NCBI GenBank assembly: GCA_006176705.1
Contig: QRFJ01000058.1
Span: forward strand, 434,001 to 498,000
Length of the DNA: 64,000 nucleotides
Direction of reading: 5' to 3'
Source of the DNA: Cocos nucifera
Taxonomy: Eukaryota; Streptophyta; Magnoliopsida; Arecales; Arecaceae
Part shown: piece by piece, positions 1 through 11,478 of the stretch
How positions within the stretch are numbered: the stretch's first letter is position 1
Layout of the letters: the number at the start of each line of letters is the position of its first letter
Made by a program: the position numbers and the translations under genes
Notes under the pieces: generated by a model
Told to the model about the DNA's origin: nothing
The model's database searches: none
Seen by the model: the letters and a program-made list of their open reading frames with translations, nothing else

Positions 1-587
1 ACTTCTGTCAAACAAATTCGATCTTTTCTTGGTCATGTAGGATTCTATCGTCGCTTCATCAAAGAGTTCTCTAAAATTTCTCGTCCTTTGTGTAATCTCC
101 TTGCTAAGGATGTTTCTTTTAACTTTGATGAAAATTATCTTAAAGCTTATGAAATCTTTAAAAGAAGCTGTGACCAAAGCTCCAATCATACAACCTCCTA
201 ATTGGTCACTACCTTTTGAAATTATGTGCGATGCCTCAGATTTTGCCATAGGAGCTGTCCTAGGCCAAAGGGTAAACAAATGTCCTGTAGTGAATCTATT
301 ATGCTAGTAGAACTCTGAATGAAGCACAAATGAATTATACCACCACTGAAAAAGAGTTGCTAGCCATTGTGTTTGCCCTAGAAAAGTTTAGATCATATTT
401 ATTAGGATCAAAAATCATAATTTACTCGGATCATTCAGCCTTGAGATACCTGCTCTCAAAGAAAGATGCTAAACCATGATTAATTAGATGGATTTTACTG
501 TTACAAGAATTTGACATTGAAATTCGAGATAAGAAGGGATCTAAAAATGTTGTAGCAGACCATCTGTCTAGGATCCTAGTGAAAGAT
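1..587 (+). pseudogene. gypsy reverse transcriptase C-terminus and RNase H, broken
   Basis: The first 50 codons hold the RT connection motif RSFLGHVGFYRRFIKEFS. RNase H follows with CDASDFAIGAVLGQR, TEKELLAIVFALEKFRSYLLG and YSDHSALRYLLSKKDAKP; the first and last carry family-conserved acidic residues. The frame is broken near 155 (one-base indel in an A/T run), near 285, and near 600 before the integrase frame. An in-frame TGA at 476-478 sits where the family has Arg, so CGA to TGA explains it. This is a fragment of a polyprotein that in live elements copies the RNA and removes the RNA strand in the particle; this copy cannot. Integrase follows directly. Confidence 0.85.
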
Positions 588-588
588 A

Positions 589-1924
589 ATGAACCTGTAT
601 CAATCAGAGAATCTTTTTCCAGATGAACAATTGTTAACAGTTTCACATACAAAGACTCCTTGGTTTGCAAATATTGTCAATTACTTAGTCATAGGACAAA
701 TTCCTGATGGCTGGTCTAAGAATGAAAAGGATCGATTCTTTGCTCAAATCAAATATTATTTTTGGGAAGATCCTGAGCTTTTTAGAATTTGTGCTGATCA
801 AATCATTCGTAGATGTGTTCCTGAATCTGAACAATGGAGTATCTTACAATTTTGTCATACTCTTGCTTGTGGAGGACACTTTTCTGGACGAAAAACTGCG
901 GCCAAAGTGTTACAAAGTGGTTTTTATTGGCCAACATTATTTAAGGATGCCCATACTTTTAGTCAGGAGTGTTTTAAGTGTCAAGCCTTAGGGAATATTT
1001 CAAAGAAAGACATGATGCCTTTGAACCCCATTTTAGTGGTTGAAATTTTTGATGTATGGGGAATTGATTTTATGGGACCTTTTCCACCTTCCAATGGATT
1101 TGAATACATTTTGGTAGCTGTCGATTATGTTTCTAAATGGATTGAAGCAATAGCAACTCGAACCAATGATCATAAAGTAGTCCTAAAATTTATTCAGAAG
1201 AATATCTTTTTCAGGTTCGGATTTCCACGTGCTATCATTAGTGATGGGGGTACCCATTTTACAAATCATCAATTTCGAACTTTATTATGAAAATATGGGG
1301 TGACACATAAGATAGCTACACCATACCATCCGCAAACAAGTGGTCAGGTAGAAGTCTCTAATAGGGAAATCAAGAATATCTTACAAAAGACTATTAGGCC
1401 TGATCGAAAAGATTGGTCAGATCGATTGGATGATGCATTATGGGCCTATAGGACAGCTTATAAAACCCCCATTGGAATGTCTCCCTATAGATTAATCTAT
1501 GGAAAAGCATGTCACCTTCCGGTAGAACTTGAACATAAAGCATATTGGGCAATAAAATAATTAAATTTTAATTTAAACAAAGCTGGTTCCAATCGGATGT
1601 TACAATTAAGTGAATTAGAAGAATTAAGGCAAGAAGCTTATGAAAATTCAAAAATTTATAAGGAAAAAAATGAAAGCCTTCCATGATAAACATATTTCAA
1701 GAAAAACCTTTGAGCCAAATCAACAAGTCTGGTTATTTAACTCAAGGCTTCGATTATTTCCTGAAAAACTAAAATCCAGATGGGATGGACCTTATATAGT
1801 TAATCATGTATTCCCACATGGTGCAATTAAACTCTATGATCCCAGGACTAAAAATTTTTTTAAGGTAAATGGCCAAAGGCTTAAACCATATATCGAAGGG
1901 ATATCATTAAATCGAAATATTTGA
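589..1924 (+). pseudogene. gypsy integrase, two stops and one frameshift
   Basis: An N-terminal HHCC zinc-binding segment (His in CHTLACGGHF, Cys in ECFKCQ, about 845-985) precedes the catalytic core: Asp in WGIDFMGPF (~1065), Asp in IISDGGTHF (~1245) and Glu in GQVEVSNREIK (~1350), so all three DDE residues are present. Typical Athila/Tat text such as DYVSKWIEAIAT and YGKACHLPVELEHKAYWA is visible. TGA at 1288 and TAA at 1558 lie in the same frame; both fit single C-to-T changes from CGA and CAA. Near 1667 an extra A in an A7 run shifts the frame. The C-terminal chromatin/DNA-binding part with LKSRWDGPYIV (GPY/F type) ends at 1924. The enzyme would join element DNA to the genome; this copy is dead. 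Confidence 0.9.
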
Positions 1925-3178
1925 TCAAGTGCAATTAATAGAACCACAATGAATTAAACTGCATTTTGTCTGGCTGAAGATAATAAACTTAGCGCTTATT
2001 GGGAGGCAACCCAATACTTCTTGAATCTAATTTATTTTCTCTTTTAGGCTAAGTTGGAGAACCAAAAAGCGGGAGAAGGATCATAAGCTTCAAGACCCAT
2101 GCTAAATAAATAAACATAATTTACACTCTTTTATTGAGGACAATGTCAATTCAGTTGGGGTAAAAAGTAAAAAAAATAAAAAAATAAAAAAATAAAATAA
2201 AGTAAAATAATATATATATAAATAAATAAATCAATAAAAATAAAAATTAATAATAATAATAATAATAAAATAAATAAAATATTAAAAAATTTAAAAATAA
2301 TAAATAAATAAATAAAATAAAAATAATAAATAAATAATATATATAATAATAATAAAACTATTTAAAAAAAAAAAATTTGAACAAACCATATTTTGGGAAA
2401 GAGAATCTTAAGCAAAATAAACTAGGACAAGTAATAAAGTTAGAAAGTATTAACTAATAATGGTAGCGAGTCAAGAAGCAGATTATTTGGTCAGACCATT
2501 AGCAACCTACTTAGGTCATTTAAAGGCTAACAGCACTTCTACTTGCACATGCACACTAATGAAGCACAGCAGGTGTTTGATTATAAGGCTAAATTGAGGA
2601 TTCAATTATCACTAAAAATTGATGGTTTATATATACTTCAATTAAAGAAACTTGAATTTAAGGAAAGAGCTACCTGCTTCTAAAAAAAAAAAAAAAAATG
2701 TGCAAAAAAATAGAGTATATGTGGATTGCCCTAAACTAGAACTTTGCACCTTAAATGTAGAAGTTCACATCAAATGGTGAAGGGAAGGCCAGGATGCTTA
2801 GCACAATTTTAAAAAAAAAAAAAAAAAGCAGTGTGAAAGCTACCTTAATTCATGCACTTAACTTGGGAGTATATAAAACTAACCAAAATAGGTGATAAAA
2901 AGAAGATTCATTTGCCCTTTGAATCAACACCCAAATGCTAAGTTAGTATTCACGACACAAAGTGCTGAAAATCTTTAGATGAACTCTAAGAAAGTTTCTG
3001 ATTAATCTGCCATAAAATTTACTTCTGAAACTCAATACTTAGTTAGTGATACTGTCTAAACTTTTGATCTTAAATTCTAGATTTATTTTTGTGAAGGAGG
3101 ATCTCAACAAAATATGGTAATTGATCTAAACTAAATTCTTTCTTTACTCGAGGACGAGCAAAGCTTAAGTTGGGGGTG
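1925..3178 (+). other. 3' UTR of G1 with low-complexity tracts
   Basis: No coding sequence is seen. About 1990-2020 it carries a conserved box, AGCGCTTATTGGGAGGCAAC, also found after the gag of G3 near 47694. An AT-rich simple repeat of AATA/AAT type fills 2168-2371, and A-runs lie at 2682-2698 and 2811-2826. Text from about 2460 to 3060 is alignable with the reverse strand of the G2 3' UTR (33240-33850), so G1 and G2 share this non-coding region. Confidence 0.7.
3167..3178 (+). promoter_or_regulatory. polypurine tract of G1
   Basis: AAGTTGGGGGTG directly precedes the LTR start TGATAAGC. The upstream text GGACGAGCAAAGCTTAAGTT recurs before the G3 3' LTR. It would prime plus-strand DNA synthesis in a live element. 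Confidence 0.8.
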
Positions 3179-4822
3179 TGATAAGCATCGTAAATTCATC
3201 AATAAAAGTATTAATTTATTAATTAATTTATATTAATTTTTAAGAATTATCAATCAATTTATATATAATTTTTGAAAAATTTCATATTTTTATTAATTAA
3301 AAAATTAATTAAAAAAATAATAAAAAATAAATAAAAATTAAAAAATAAAATTTTATTATCAAAAGAAAGAGCTCATTTTTTTGATCACAACGAAATAAAT
3401 TTCAAGTAAAACGGAGTTAAAATGGAAAAGATATAAATTTTTTTAAAAAATAAAATAAATAAAAATTAAATAAAAAAAGAGAAAACGGCTCAATCGGCTC
3501 CGCAATCCGAGCCACCAAGCCAAGCCGAGCCACCAAGCCATCAAAGTCGAGTCAGTCATTGAAGCCATCAGCCGGTCTACGATCTAGGCGTGGACCGCCA
3601 GCTCAGCAAAGTCCGGCGAATCAGAGCCTGCCACGTGGTGGACCTAGACCCTTAAAGGGTCTACAGAAATTTATCGCGGCTCACAGGGCAATCTGGTCAT
3701 TTCACTCGACGATAGAAACATTGATTCGTTGCGGTGTGCAGTGCGGCCGGTCTATGCGATCCATGGGAACAATAATTGCGCGATCGGACGGCTGCGGTTG
3801 ATTGCGGTTAAGATCGGACGGTCAGCATTTTTTTCGATTGCCAATTTCACTCAGATCACCATCAAACGGCAGCGCCTGATTCCAGCTTCGATCCGATGGT
3901 CCAGAATGCTCCCGACGGTGATCAGGACTCCCGAAGCGCGATTTGCGGCCAGATTTCCTCGATCAAGCGCGATCGGATGGCCAGAATTTAATTCGAGCTG
4001 ATCTGGGCTGATAGGCATCCGATTTTGATGATTTTTGAACCGTTCGATTTCTATCAAATAGCCAAATTTTACCAGATTTACCAGAGTCATAATAGAGTTG
4101 TTTTTATTCAAATTTTATTTAGATTTTTATGATTACAAAGGAAATTAGTCCCATATTGCTTTTAGAAATAAATATCTACCTCTTCTAGCTCTATAAAAAG
4201 GATCCTAAGCCTCTAAGAAGGGAGAGAGGGTTGGAAGGGAAGCTAAGGTATAGGGTGGAAGTCAAGCTCTGGATTAAAGGCTGCTTCAAAGCTGCGGTGC
4301 TGAGAAGAAGAGCCGGTCTTCTACGCCATCTTCATGCCTACGCCGATCTGCGATCTTCATCTAGTCTTTTTCCTTTAATTTTTTGTATTAAAATTTTGAA
4401 TTTTCTTTAATTTCTTGTATTTAAATTCTGCATCTTAGTTTTAAATTTAATAAAGAAAGTTTCATTATTCTTTTCAATTCTAGCTCTTTAAATTATTTAT
4501 TCTTTATTGCTTTTTAATTTTACTATAAGTAGTTGCTAAGATCTAAATAGTAGATCTTAGTATCAAATTTATTTTTGCATAATTTAAATTCTATTTTTAT
4601 TTATAGATCTATTTTTCAACTTTAATTTTAAAAAAAAATATCCTTGCTTTCTTTTCTTAAAATTAAAAAAAAAATCAAAGATTTTAGAAATAAATCATTG
4701 CCTCTCTGTGGATTCGACCCGACTCGCCACTTTCTTCATAATTTTTAGTTAATTTAGAAAGTAAAGAGTCGGATTTAAATTGATAAACATGGTGTCTTAA
4801 CGACAGCATCGTGTCCCTATCA
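3179..4822 (+). repeat. 3' LTR of gypsy element G1
   Basis: It starts TGATAAGC and ends CCCTATCA, about 1.64 kb, TG...CA. It aligns along its length with the LTRs of G3, for example the shared stretches at the start, at CCTTAAAGGGT near 3651, and GTGGATTCGACCCGACTC near the end. Only one LTR is in the window. Confidence 0.85.
4191..4198 (+). promoter_or_regulatory. TATA box of G1 LTR
   Basis: CTATAAAA sits about 1.0 kb into the LTR, followed by a purine-rich leader (GGGAGAGAGGG). This is the usual layout of an LTR promoter; transcription start is not visible directly. Confidence 0.5.
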
Positions 4823-5725
4823 GTCATACACCCATAGGAGAAAACCTTAGCCCTTATCCCCTACTAAAAAATAGATAGACAAGGGGCACACGCCTAGGGA
4901 GGCGTGCACCCCATGAGGATATGGTTTGGAGTTCCATACAGATGAGACTCCAGTTGCTTCAGAGAATCAACCTAGATGGCACCAAGAAGACTTGTTTGAC
5001 CCAGTCTTGGCGCCATCTAAGGAGAGTTTTAAGGGACTCTAATCTGATTAGATTTGATGATGTCATCCCATCAATCAAATTTAGATCTGATTGCACAAAG
5101 GGCCATGATTGGTCGGAATGATGTGGTACTGCATGGCGTAGCAGAGTCTATATAAATCCTATCTATGCCTAGAATTAAGAGCTTCTGCTTTAGCCCATAT
5201 CACAAAGCTTTTCTCCCTCCTTCTCCATGCCACCCTCTGGTCCTCTCTCCTCTCCATGCTTAAGAGGTTTTGGGCATGAGTTAGGTGCAATCCAAGCAAG
5301 CGAAAGACGATAGAAAAGGAAGAAGGCAGCACTGCAGCAAGAGACAATAATTATTCTTCAAAAGAGTTTTTGAAGATCTTCAAGATCAGATCTAGATCTG
5401 ATTTTTGAAAGTTTGATTGAGAAGAAGAAGATCTCTAGATCCTATCCGAGTGAATACCGATAGAGGCTAGGCGCTTGCGTGGCTACGTCTAGAACCTCAA
5501 ACAAACATCGAGATCACCATAGGATAATTGAATTACCCAAAATAAAGGTATAATTAAATTAGATTTAATTTAATTTTTATTTTATTTTATTTTATTAGAT
5601 CAATAAAATTAGATCTAAAGAGTCTTAAATCTGATTAGGATCTTAGAGAAAAATTTTTGAAATATTCCTTTTGATCCAATCAGATCTGAACGAACCTGAT
5701 CCAAAAAATAAGATTTTTTCCTTCA
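4823..5725 (+). repeat. 3' part of a + Ty1/copia LTR
   Basis: It ends in CCTTCA at 5725 and is the reverse complement of the start of the minus-strand copia LTRs (TGAAGG...). It also matches LTR F near 63420-64000. Its left side was cut by insertion of G1. TATATAAA at 5149-5156 is its probable TATA box. It abuts minus-strand leader of copia A at 5726, as expected if this LTR (solo, or the 3' LTR of a larger insert) landed in copia A. The target copy would then be GCTCA at 5726. Confidence 0.75.
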
Positions 5726-7307
5726 GCTCACCATGCCCGAAATATTACTCTACTTTTTAGTTAAGTCATATCCACCATTTGCATAAATTAGATTTTTGAT
5801 TGGATCCCTCATCATATCTAAAATATTGAGCCCAACCCATAGCATCCAATGCCTAATAGACATGATTGCATCTTTTTATTGCAACTGAACCACTGTATCC
5901 AATCGGGAACAATCAACCTCGGAAAGAATCTGCACATCTACAATGGTGGAAGATCTATGACTTAATATTTTCTTAGAAAGATTTGATTTAGATCTCTTTA
6001 AACTTGACTTGACTTAGGCATAATAATTATGACTAACCTAATGGCATGGATTAGCTCAAATTGTTAGCCACCTATAATCAGAACTGGATCGACAAAAATG
6101 GCCAAGTAAGTGAGATCGGTTGAAGGGATATGCCATTAACTCGATAAGAATGTATTCAGATTGAGTAGCTCTCAATTAAAAATTAGTCGATCATATCTAC
6201 CAAATTTATCTTAGACACCAAATTATCGAACCAGAACTAATCGGATTTGCCTACAATCCAAGCTCAAACTACGGAGCTAAATTAGGTCTTAACTTGATCA
6301 ACCACATGTGAATGTGAGTCAACCTTGACCCAGACTTAATCCTATTGGGTTGGTCAATTTTAAGCACTCTTGATCCCACCTAATCAACTCTTATTCGATT
6401 TGATCAATTGCTAGACCTAACTGAGCTACCCAAGCCCGAACCCAAATTTATGAAGGTGTCTTAGATCTAAAAATTTATAATTTTTAGATCTAATTTATTT
6501 TATAATCTTAATTCTTAATTAAGTTTGGAATCATAAATAGAAACATGCAAAAATTCTAAGATTTTAGAATCTAGGATTTTGTAGAAAAATAAATTTTTGA
6601 TTTTTGATTAAGGACAAATGCGCAGCATCCCTACACGCCACAAGAGCATCCCATCGAATGAAAAGAGAGGACCTTTAAATCCTTCTTACTCTTATGATCA
6701 GGCGATCAAGAGAAATGCCTTAATCAGAAATAATAACTATACTACAAAATAATAAGATCTACAACATATATCTCATATAAAGTCATAGGTCTAATCATGC
6801 ATGTTCTGTATACAACTCATGTATCAAATATTAAAACACAAATGCATGCTTTTAGATCTAATAAATCATATATAAAATCTAAAAAATAAAATTTTAAATT
6901 GATCATATCAAATAAAATCTATTCTAGATAAATCATAAAACTATTCTACAACTAGTCTAGGCATGCTTCATTTATATCTCATATAAAAATTAAAAATTTT
7001 ATTTTTTATTTTTAAATCTGATTATAATATTTATAATATCAAAAAATAGAAATAAAAAGATCTAAAAAAAATTTAATCATATCAAAAAGAAAAATTATAT
7101 TACACTACATATAGAATAATTCTAAACCTAGTCTAAATATGCATCTCATACAAAATTGATATGAATCTAAAAATTTTAATTTTTTTAATTTTAGATCTAA
7201 TCATATCTGATATGACATCTAAAATTCTTAATATTATATCATAAATTATAATAAAAATTAGATTTAAAATATATCTAAAGAACTACAAACGCAGCTCTGA
7301 TACCATT
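5726..7307 (-). mobile_element. copia A: 5' leader, coding part missing
   Basis: A non-coding leader of a minus-strand Tork/Angela-type copia. It aligns throughout with the leader of copia B (20726-22293), and its gag-proximal part with copia D (57861-58220). It starts at the primer site beside LTR A and stops where gag would begin, at the + LTR. No ORF worth noting is present. Many AT-rich tracts lie at 6820-7270. Confidence 0.75.
7294..7305 (-). promoter_or_regulatory. primer binding site of copia A
   Basis: On the minus strand this reads TGGTATCAGAGC, the standard plant initiator tRNA-Met primer site. It lies two bases (TT) inside the LTR end at 7308, and the same two-base spacing recurs at 22292-22293. 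Confidence 0.9.
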
Positions 7308-8004
7308 TGAAGGAAAAACTACTTTTTCCACCATAGGATCGTTTAGATCCAATCAGTTTATAGGAATATTTTAAAAAAAAAATCTACTTAATCTAATTAG
7401 ATTTGAGATATCTCAAATTTGATCCTATAGATCTGATATTAAAATAAAAATTAAAATTAAATCATATTTGATTTCATACCTTATTTGGATAATCTGATTA
7501 TCCTATCGATGATCTAGATGTTCTCGAGGTTCTGGATCTTAGCCACACAAGCGTCTGGCCTCTACCAGTATCCACTTGAGCTGGATTTAAAGATCTTTTT
7601 CATCCAAATCATGACTCTAGATATCATATTTGGATTTGATCTGAAGAACCTTCCAAAGAGTCTTTAAAGGCAGCACGTTCATCTCTCAAGCGAGAGCTAT
7701 CTTCTTCCTGATGTATGTGCCAAATCTGCTTGAAACTTTACTGGAATTATGCCCAACTCCTTAGGCATGGAGAAGGAAGAGAGGGGATCAGAGGGAGGCA
7801 TGGAAGAGAGGAGGGCATCCTTACAGCATGGTGGATGGGCGAATGGCTCTCAACCCTAGGCACTGATAGGGTTTAAATAGATCCTGCTGTGCCATGTAGT
7901 GCCACACAGGTCTGACCAATCAAATTGCTTAGATATTAATCAGATCTTAATCTGATTGGTGAAATGATGTCATTTGATCCAATCAGATTAGAGACCCCTC
8001 AAAC

Positions 8005-8959
8005 TATGAGGATTTGTGGTGCTCCCAAGCCTTGGAAGGCCATGGGAGGAGTCAGAGGGTTGGCTTTGGAGATTCTAGGGGCTTAGTTGGTGCTTCAGAG
8101 ATTTGGGATACAAGGTGAAGCAAGAAACCAAAGTTGAGGAATCAAGACTACAGAAAGAAGATTTTCTGCAGGTTAGCCGGCTCAATTCAAAATTGGATTG
8201 GCTAAGTCTCAAAGCATAGACAAAATAGAGAGCTGTGCATTCGGGACTGCTGGCACAGCACAGGACTAGACCAGCTCAGTTTCAGACTAAGCTGATCCAG
8301 TGAAACTTAGCCAGCTCAGTGCTGAGACTGAGCCTCAGCACTGAGCCGGCTTAGTGTGCGAGCAGAGTTACACGAGGATCTATTTTGGGCTAGGGTCTGG
8401 GATTATCCTAGGGGTCTTAAGGCTTGATTTGAGAGGTCTTAAAGGGGCTAATTCATGTATGGGTCGGGTCTAGATCCAAAGGATGAGAGCATGGAAGACA
8501 TGGGTGTACATGGGCTCGATGAGTGCTTTCATGTATTGGGTTAGCCGAAGAATTTTTTTGATCAGGCCTAATAGCTATGTATAAATACATAGGTTGTATT
8601 AGAATTTCAAAAAGGCTGTGAATGCTATGGAATACAAACATTTTTTTCCTCAACTCTCTTCTTCTCTTCGCTCTAGAGTTGCCACCCTAGAGTTCTTGAA
8701 GAAGCCCTGGAGAGGGGGGGCATCTCCCTCAAGTCCATGGAGGGAGGTGCCCCATCATAGATCCAAGTGGAGGATCGGTGGTGTGCTGCCCAGAGAGAAC
8801 ATCATAGGTTCCTTTAGATCCATGCTAAAGATCAGGAGCTTCCACAACATGGTATCGGGGTGCTTGTGATGTTAAGGATGATTGGCGTTCGAGCGATATC
8901 ATAGGTCTATAATTTGATATCAGAGCTAGGTGATGCCTGAAACATTATGGATGACAATA
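8005..8959 (+). repeat. 5' LTR of TR-GAG-like copy 1
   Basis: It begins TATGAGG (3' copy TGTGAGG, so one transition) and ends GACAATA. TATAAATA at 8580-8587 is a likely TATA box. At 8915-8926 it holds TGATATCAGAGC, a second primer-site-like sequence inside the LTR. Between 8160 and 8370 a GAGCCGGCTCAGT-like phrase recurs. Confidence 0.85.
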
Positions 8960-8972
8960 TGGTATCAGAGCC
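8960..8972 (+). promoter_or_regulatory. primer binding site of TR-GAG-like copy 1
   Basis: TGGTATCAGAGCC follows the 5' LTR with no spacer, the tRNA-Met type site. It fixes the element's orientation as +. Confidence 0.9.
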
Positions 8973-10541
8973 AAGTTTCAGAGCTAGATGGTGCATGGAA
9001 GGGAAGGAGAAGTTGTACAAGGTGAAATCAAAAATCTGCATAAAGATTCCACAGTATGTCTCAATTCTACCTCGTTATTGCTATGGTTTGGCCAACCGAG
9101 AGCAGCGGATTGAAGGTGGAGGTTGAGAGGATTAACAAAAAGGGATTTTCTTGGGGTGGAAGGATTTGGTGCATGATTTGCTGATCGATCTTGGTGGAAA
9201 AGTTAGGGTATATGACAGTTATGTGATAGGCAGGGAGCACTGGAGTGCTGTAGTAGCGCTTCCCTGAAAATACAGGGCTGAGAGAGGCTCGACGATGCAG
9301 CAACTGAGGAAGGTATCTCAGCAGAGAGCATCAGAGTTCTCTAGGAAGATGGACAGTGTAGGACTGTTGAAGAGAAGTTTCTCAAGGGGTAATGGTCGAA
9401 GGAAGGCTGAAGAAGCAACTATACATCCTTCGGTGTCTGGAAGGTAGGAAAGTAGTCAGAGATGTATTCAGCAGTTCAACCAGAGCATGGATTTATGAAG
9501 CCTTGGGAGTGATGAAGATGGATGATCCATGGAGGTCTAGCAGGTTAGGGCTGGGAGACTGTAGAGTGGTGCAAAGACAAGTCAAGGAGCGCTGGAGTGC
9601 TATAGGAGCACTTTTCTGGAGGCATGAGACTGAGAGAGGCTCGGTGGTGCAGCAGCCAAAGAGTGTATCTCAGTAGAGAGTATCAGTAGTATCATAGAGA
9701 GATCGGGTGCAGATCTCAGGAAGAGCCAGAGGGTCTCAGGGAGCGCCAGAAGGTCTCTAGCAGTCGAAAGTATCATAGATCAGATTTCTTCTGTAGGGGC
9801 GCCAGGAAAAGTCATGGTTCAGGTGGAGGATGGTTCTCCAGGCGTAACTGAAGCAATGGCTGGTATAGGGGCAAAAGAGAAGGACTAGAGTGGAATTTTT
9901 TATGATTCAATCACTGATTTCAGAAGAGTTAGATGAGCTCTTGAGTTTTGGAGGTGCCCACGGATAGCGGAGGTATCCAAAAATGGCTTCGAAGAGGGCC
10001 ACGGAGCGTGAAGGGTTCGAAGGGGCAGCGATAATGTTCGAGGTGCAGCGGCAGGCTCAGCAGTGCAGCGTTGAGTGATTGGCCTTGAGGAACTCGATGA
10101 CAGAGTCAGCTTCTATGGTATCAGGTGGACTTCGGATATAGGTGGAGCTTCATAGTGGTGGCTTCACAAGTGGAGAGAAAATTTAGCATGAGTTCAGAGC
10201 GCCGATGATGCAAAGTTCCAGGTGGAGCGACACGTGCAGGTGGACAAGCATAGCTCTAAGGAGATCGTGTCAGGTGGTACAGCATATGCTAGTGCAGGAA
10301 TGCTGTAGGTTCTCTAAGAAAGTCTAGAGAAGGTGATGCAGCTGCTAAGCAGAAGGGATCCTATAATTCTAGGATGGTGCCAAGAAGCAAGCATAGGTCT
10401 TCAATGGTGGAGGCGGTCATCCCAAAGGCCTCAAGGATACACAATAGTTGAAGAGGATTGGCAAGCGCGCAGGGATAGTGGGAACATGCAGGAGGTCATT
10501 GTCGAGGGGTTTGCTAAGGCTTGGGCCACCAAGATGGAGAT
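8973..10541 (+). pseudogene. internal region of copy 1 with degraded gag
   Basis: No long ORF survives. Around 9100-9180 the DNA matches the gag start of copy 2 (GGATTGAAGGTGGAGGTTGAGAGG against its homolog near 18790), so a copia-type gag once lay here. A stretch at about 9235-9345 is repeated at about 9588-9698 (phrases CTGGAGTGCT and GTATCTCAG), a direct duplication about 353 bp apart. The tail AAGATGGAGA before 10542 is the purine tract. The sequence is purine-rich, unlike its neighbours. No RT, integrase or RNase H is seen. Confidence 0.65.
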
Positions 10542-11478
10542 TGTGAGGATTTGTGGTACTTCCAAGCCTTGAGAGGCCACGAAGAAGTCAGGGGGTTGGC
10601 TCCAGAGATTCTAAGAGCTTGGTTGGTACTTCGGAGACCTGGGACACAAGATGAAGCAAGAAACCAAAGTCGAAGAATCAAGATTGTAGAAAGAAGATTT
10701 TCTATAGGTTAGTCGGCTCAGCCCAAAATTGAGTCGGCTAAGTCTTAGAGCATAGGCAAAATAGAGAGCTGCATGTTCGGGACTGCTGGCATGACACAAG
10801 ATTGAGCTGGCTCAGTTTCAGACTGAGTCGACCTAGTGGAACTTAGCTAGCTCAGTGTTGAGATTGAGTTGGCTCAATGCGCGAGCAGAGTTACACGAGG
10901 GTCTATTTTGGGCTAGGGTCTAGGATAATCCTAGGGATCTTAAAGCTCGGTTTGAGAGGTCTTAAGGGGGCTAATTCATGTATGGGTCGGGTCTAGATCC
11001 AGAAGATGAAAGCATGGGAGACATGGGTGTATATGGGCTCGATGAGTGCTTTCATGTATTGGGTTAGTCGGAGAGTTTTTTGGTCGGACCTAATGGCTAT
11101 GTATAAATACATAGGTTGTATTAGAGTTTCAAAAAGGCTATGAATGCTATGGAATACAGACCTTTTCTTCCTCAACTCTCTTCTTCTCTTTCCTCTAGAG
11201 TTGCCGCCCAAGGGTTCTTGAAAAAGCCCTAGAGAAGGGGGCATCTCCCTCAAGCCCAAGGAGGGAGGCACCCCATCACAGATCCAGGTGGAGGATTGAC
11301 GGTTTGCTGCCCATAGAGAACGTCATAGGTTCCTTCAAGTCCATGCTAAAGATCAGGAGCTTCCGCAACATGATATCGATGCTTGTGATGTCAAGGATGA
11401 TTGATGTTCGAGCAATATCATGGGTCTACAATTTGGCATCAAAGCTAGGTGATGCCTGAAACATTATGGATGGCAATA
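10542..11478 (+). repeat. 3' LTR of TR-GAG-like copy 1
   Basis: It begins TGTGAGG and ends GGCAATA, aligning end to end with 8005-8959 apart from scattered substitutions and small indels. The internal primer-like sequence is here TGGCATCAAAGC at 11434-11445. Confidence 0.85.

Larger units (their letters stand above)
1..4822 (+). mobile_element. Ty3/gypsy Athila-like element G1, 3' part
   Basis: The 5' end lies outside the window. What remains, in order, is the RT C-terminus, RNase H, integrase, a 1.25 kb AT-rich 3' UTR, a polypurine tract and one 1.64 kb LTR. RNase H then integrase after RT is the Ty3/gypsy order. Integrase motifs, the purine tract and the similar LTR of G3 (which has a tRNA-Asp type primer site) place it in the Athila/Tat clade; Athila-like is my best guess. 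The LTR ends flush in a + copia LTR, so G1 inserted there; the right-hand target copy would be GTCAT at 4823-4827, its left partner is outside the window. Confidence 0.85.
8005..11478 (+). mobile_element. non-autonomous gag-only copia derivative (TR-GAG-like), copy 1
   Basis: A complete 3.47 kb element: two LTRs of 955 and 937 bp, a tRNA-Met primer site and a purine tract around a 1.58 kb internal region without pol. The exact 5-bp duplication CAAAC flanks it at 8000-8004 and 11479-11483, and removing it restores the LTR A sequence seen uninterrupted near 22985. The same family is present at 16459-19853. Size, gag-only content and lack of pol match the published TR-GAG class of plant elements; assignment to that class is inference. 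Confidence 0.85.

Noticed and set aside
10993..11271. 92-residue frame in TR-GAG-like LTR
   Set aside because: The frame overlaps the LTR promoter region and is shorter and altered in the paired LTR (8453-8653).
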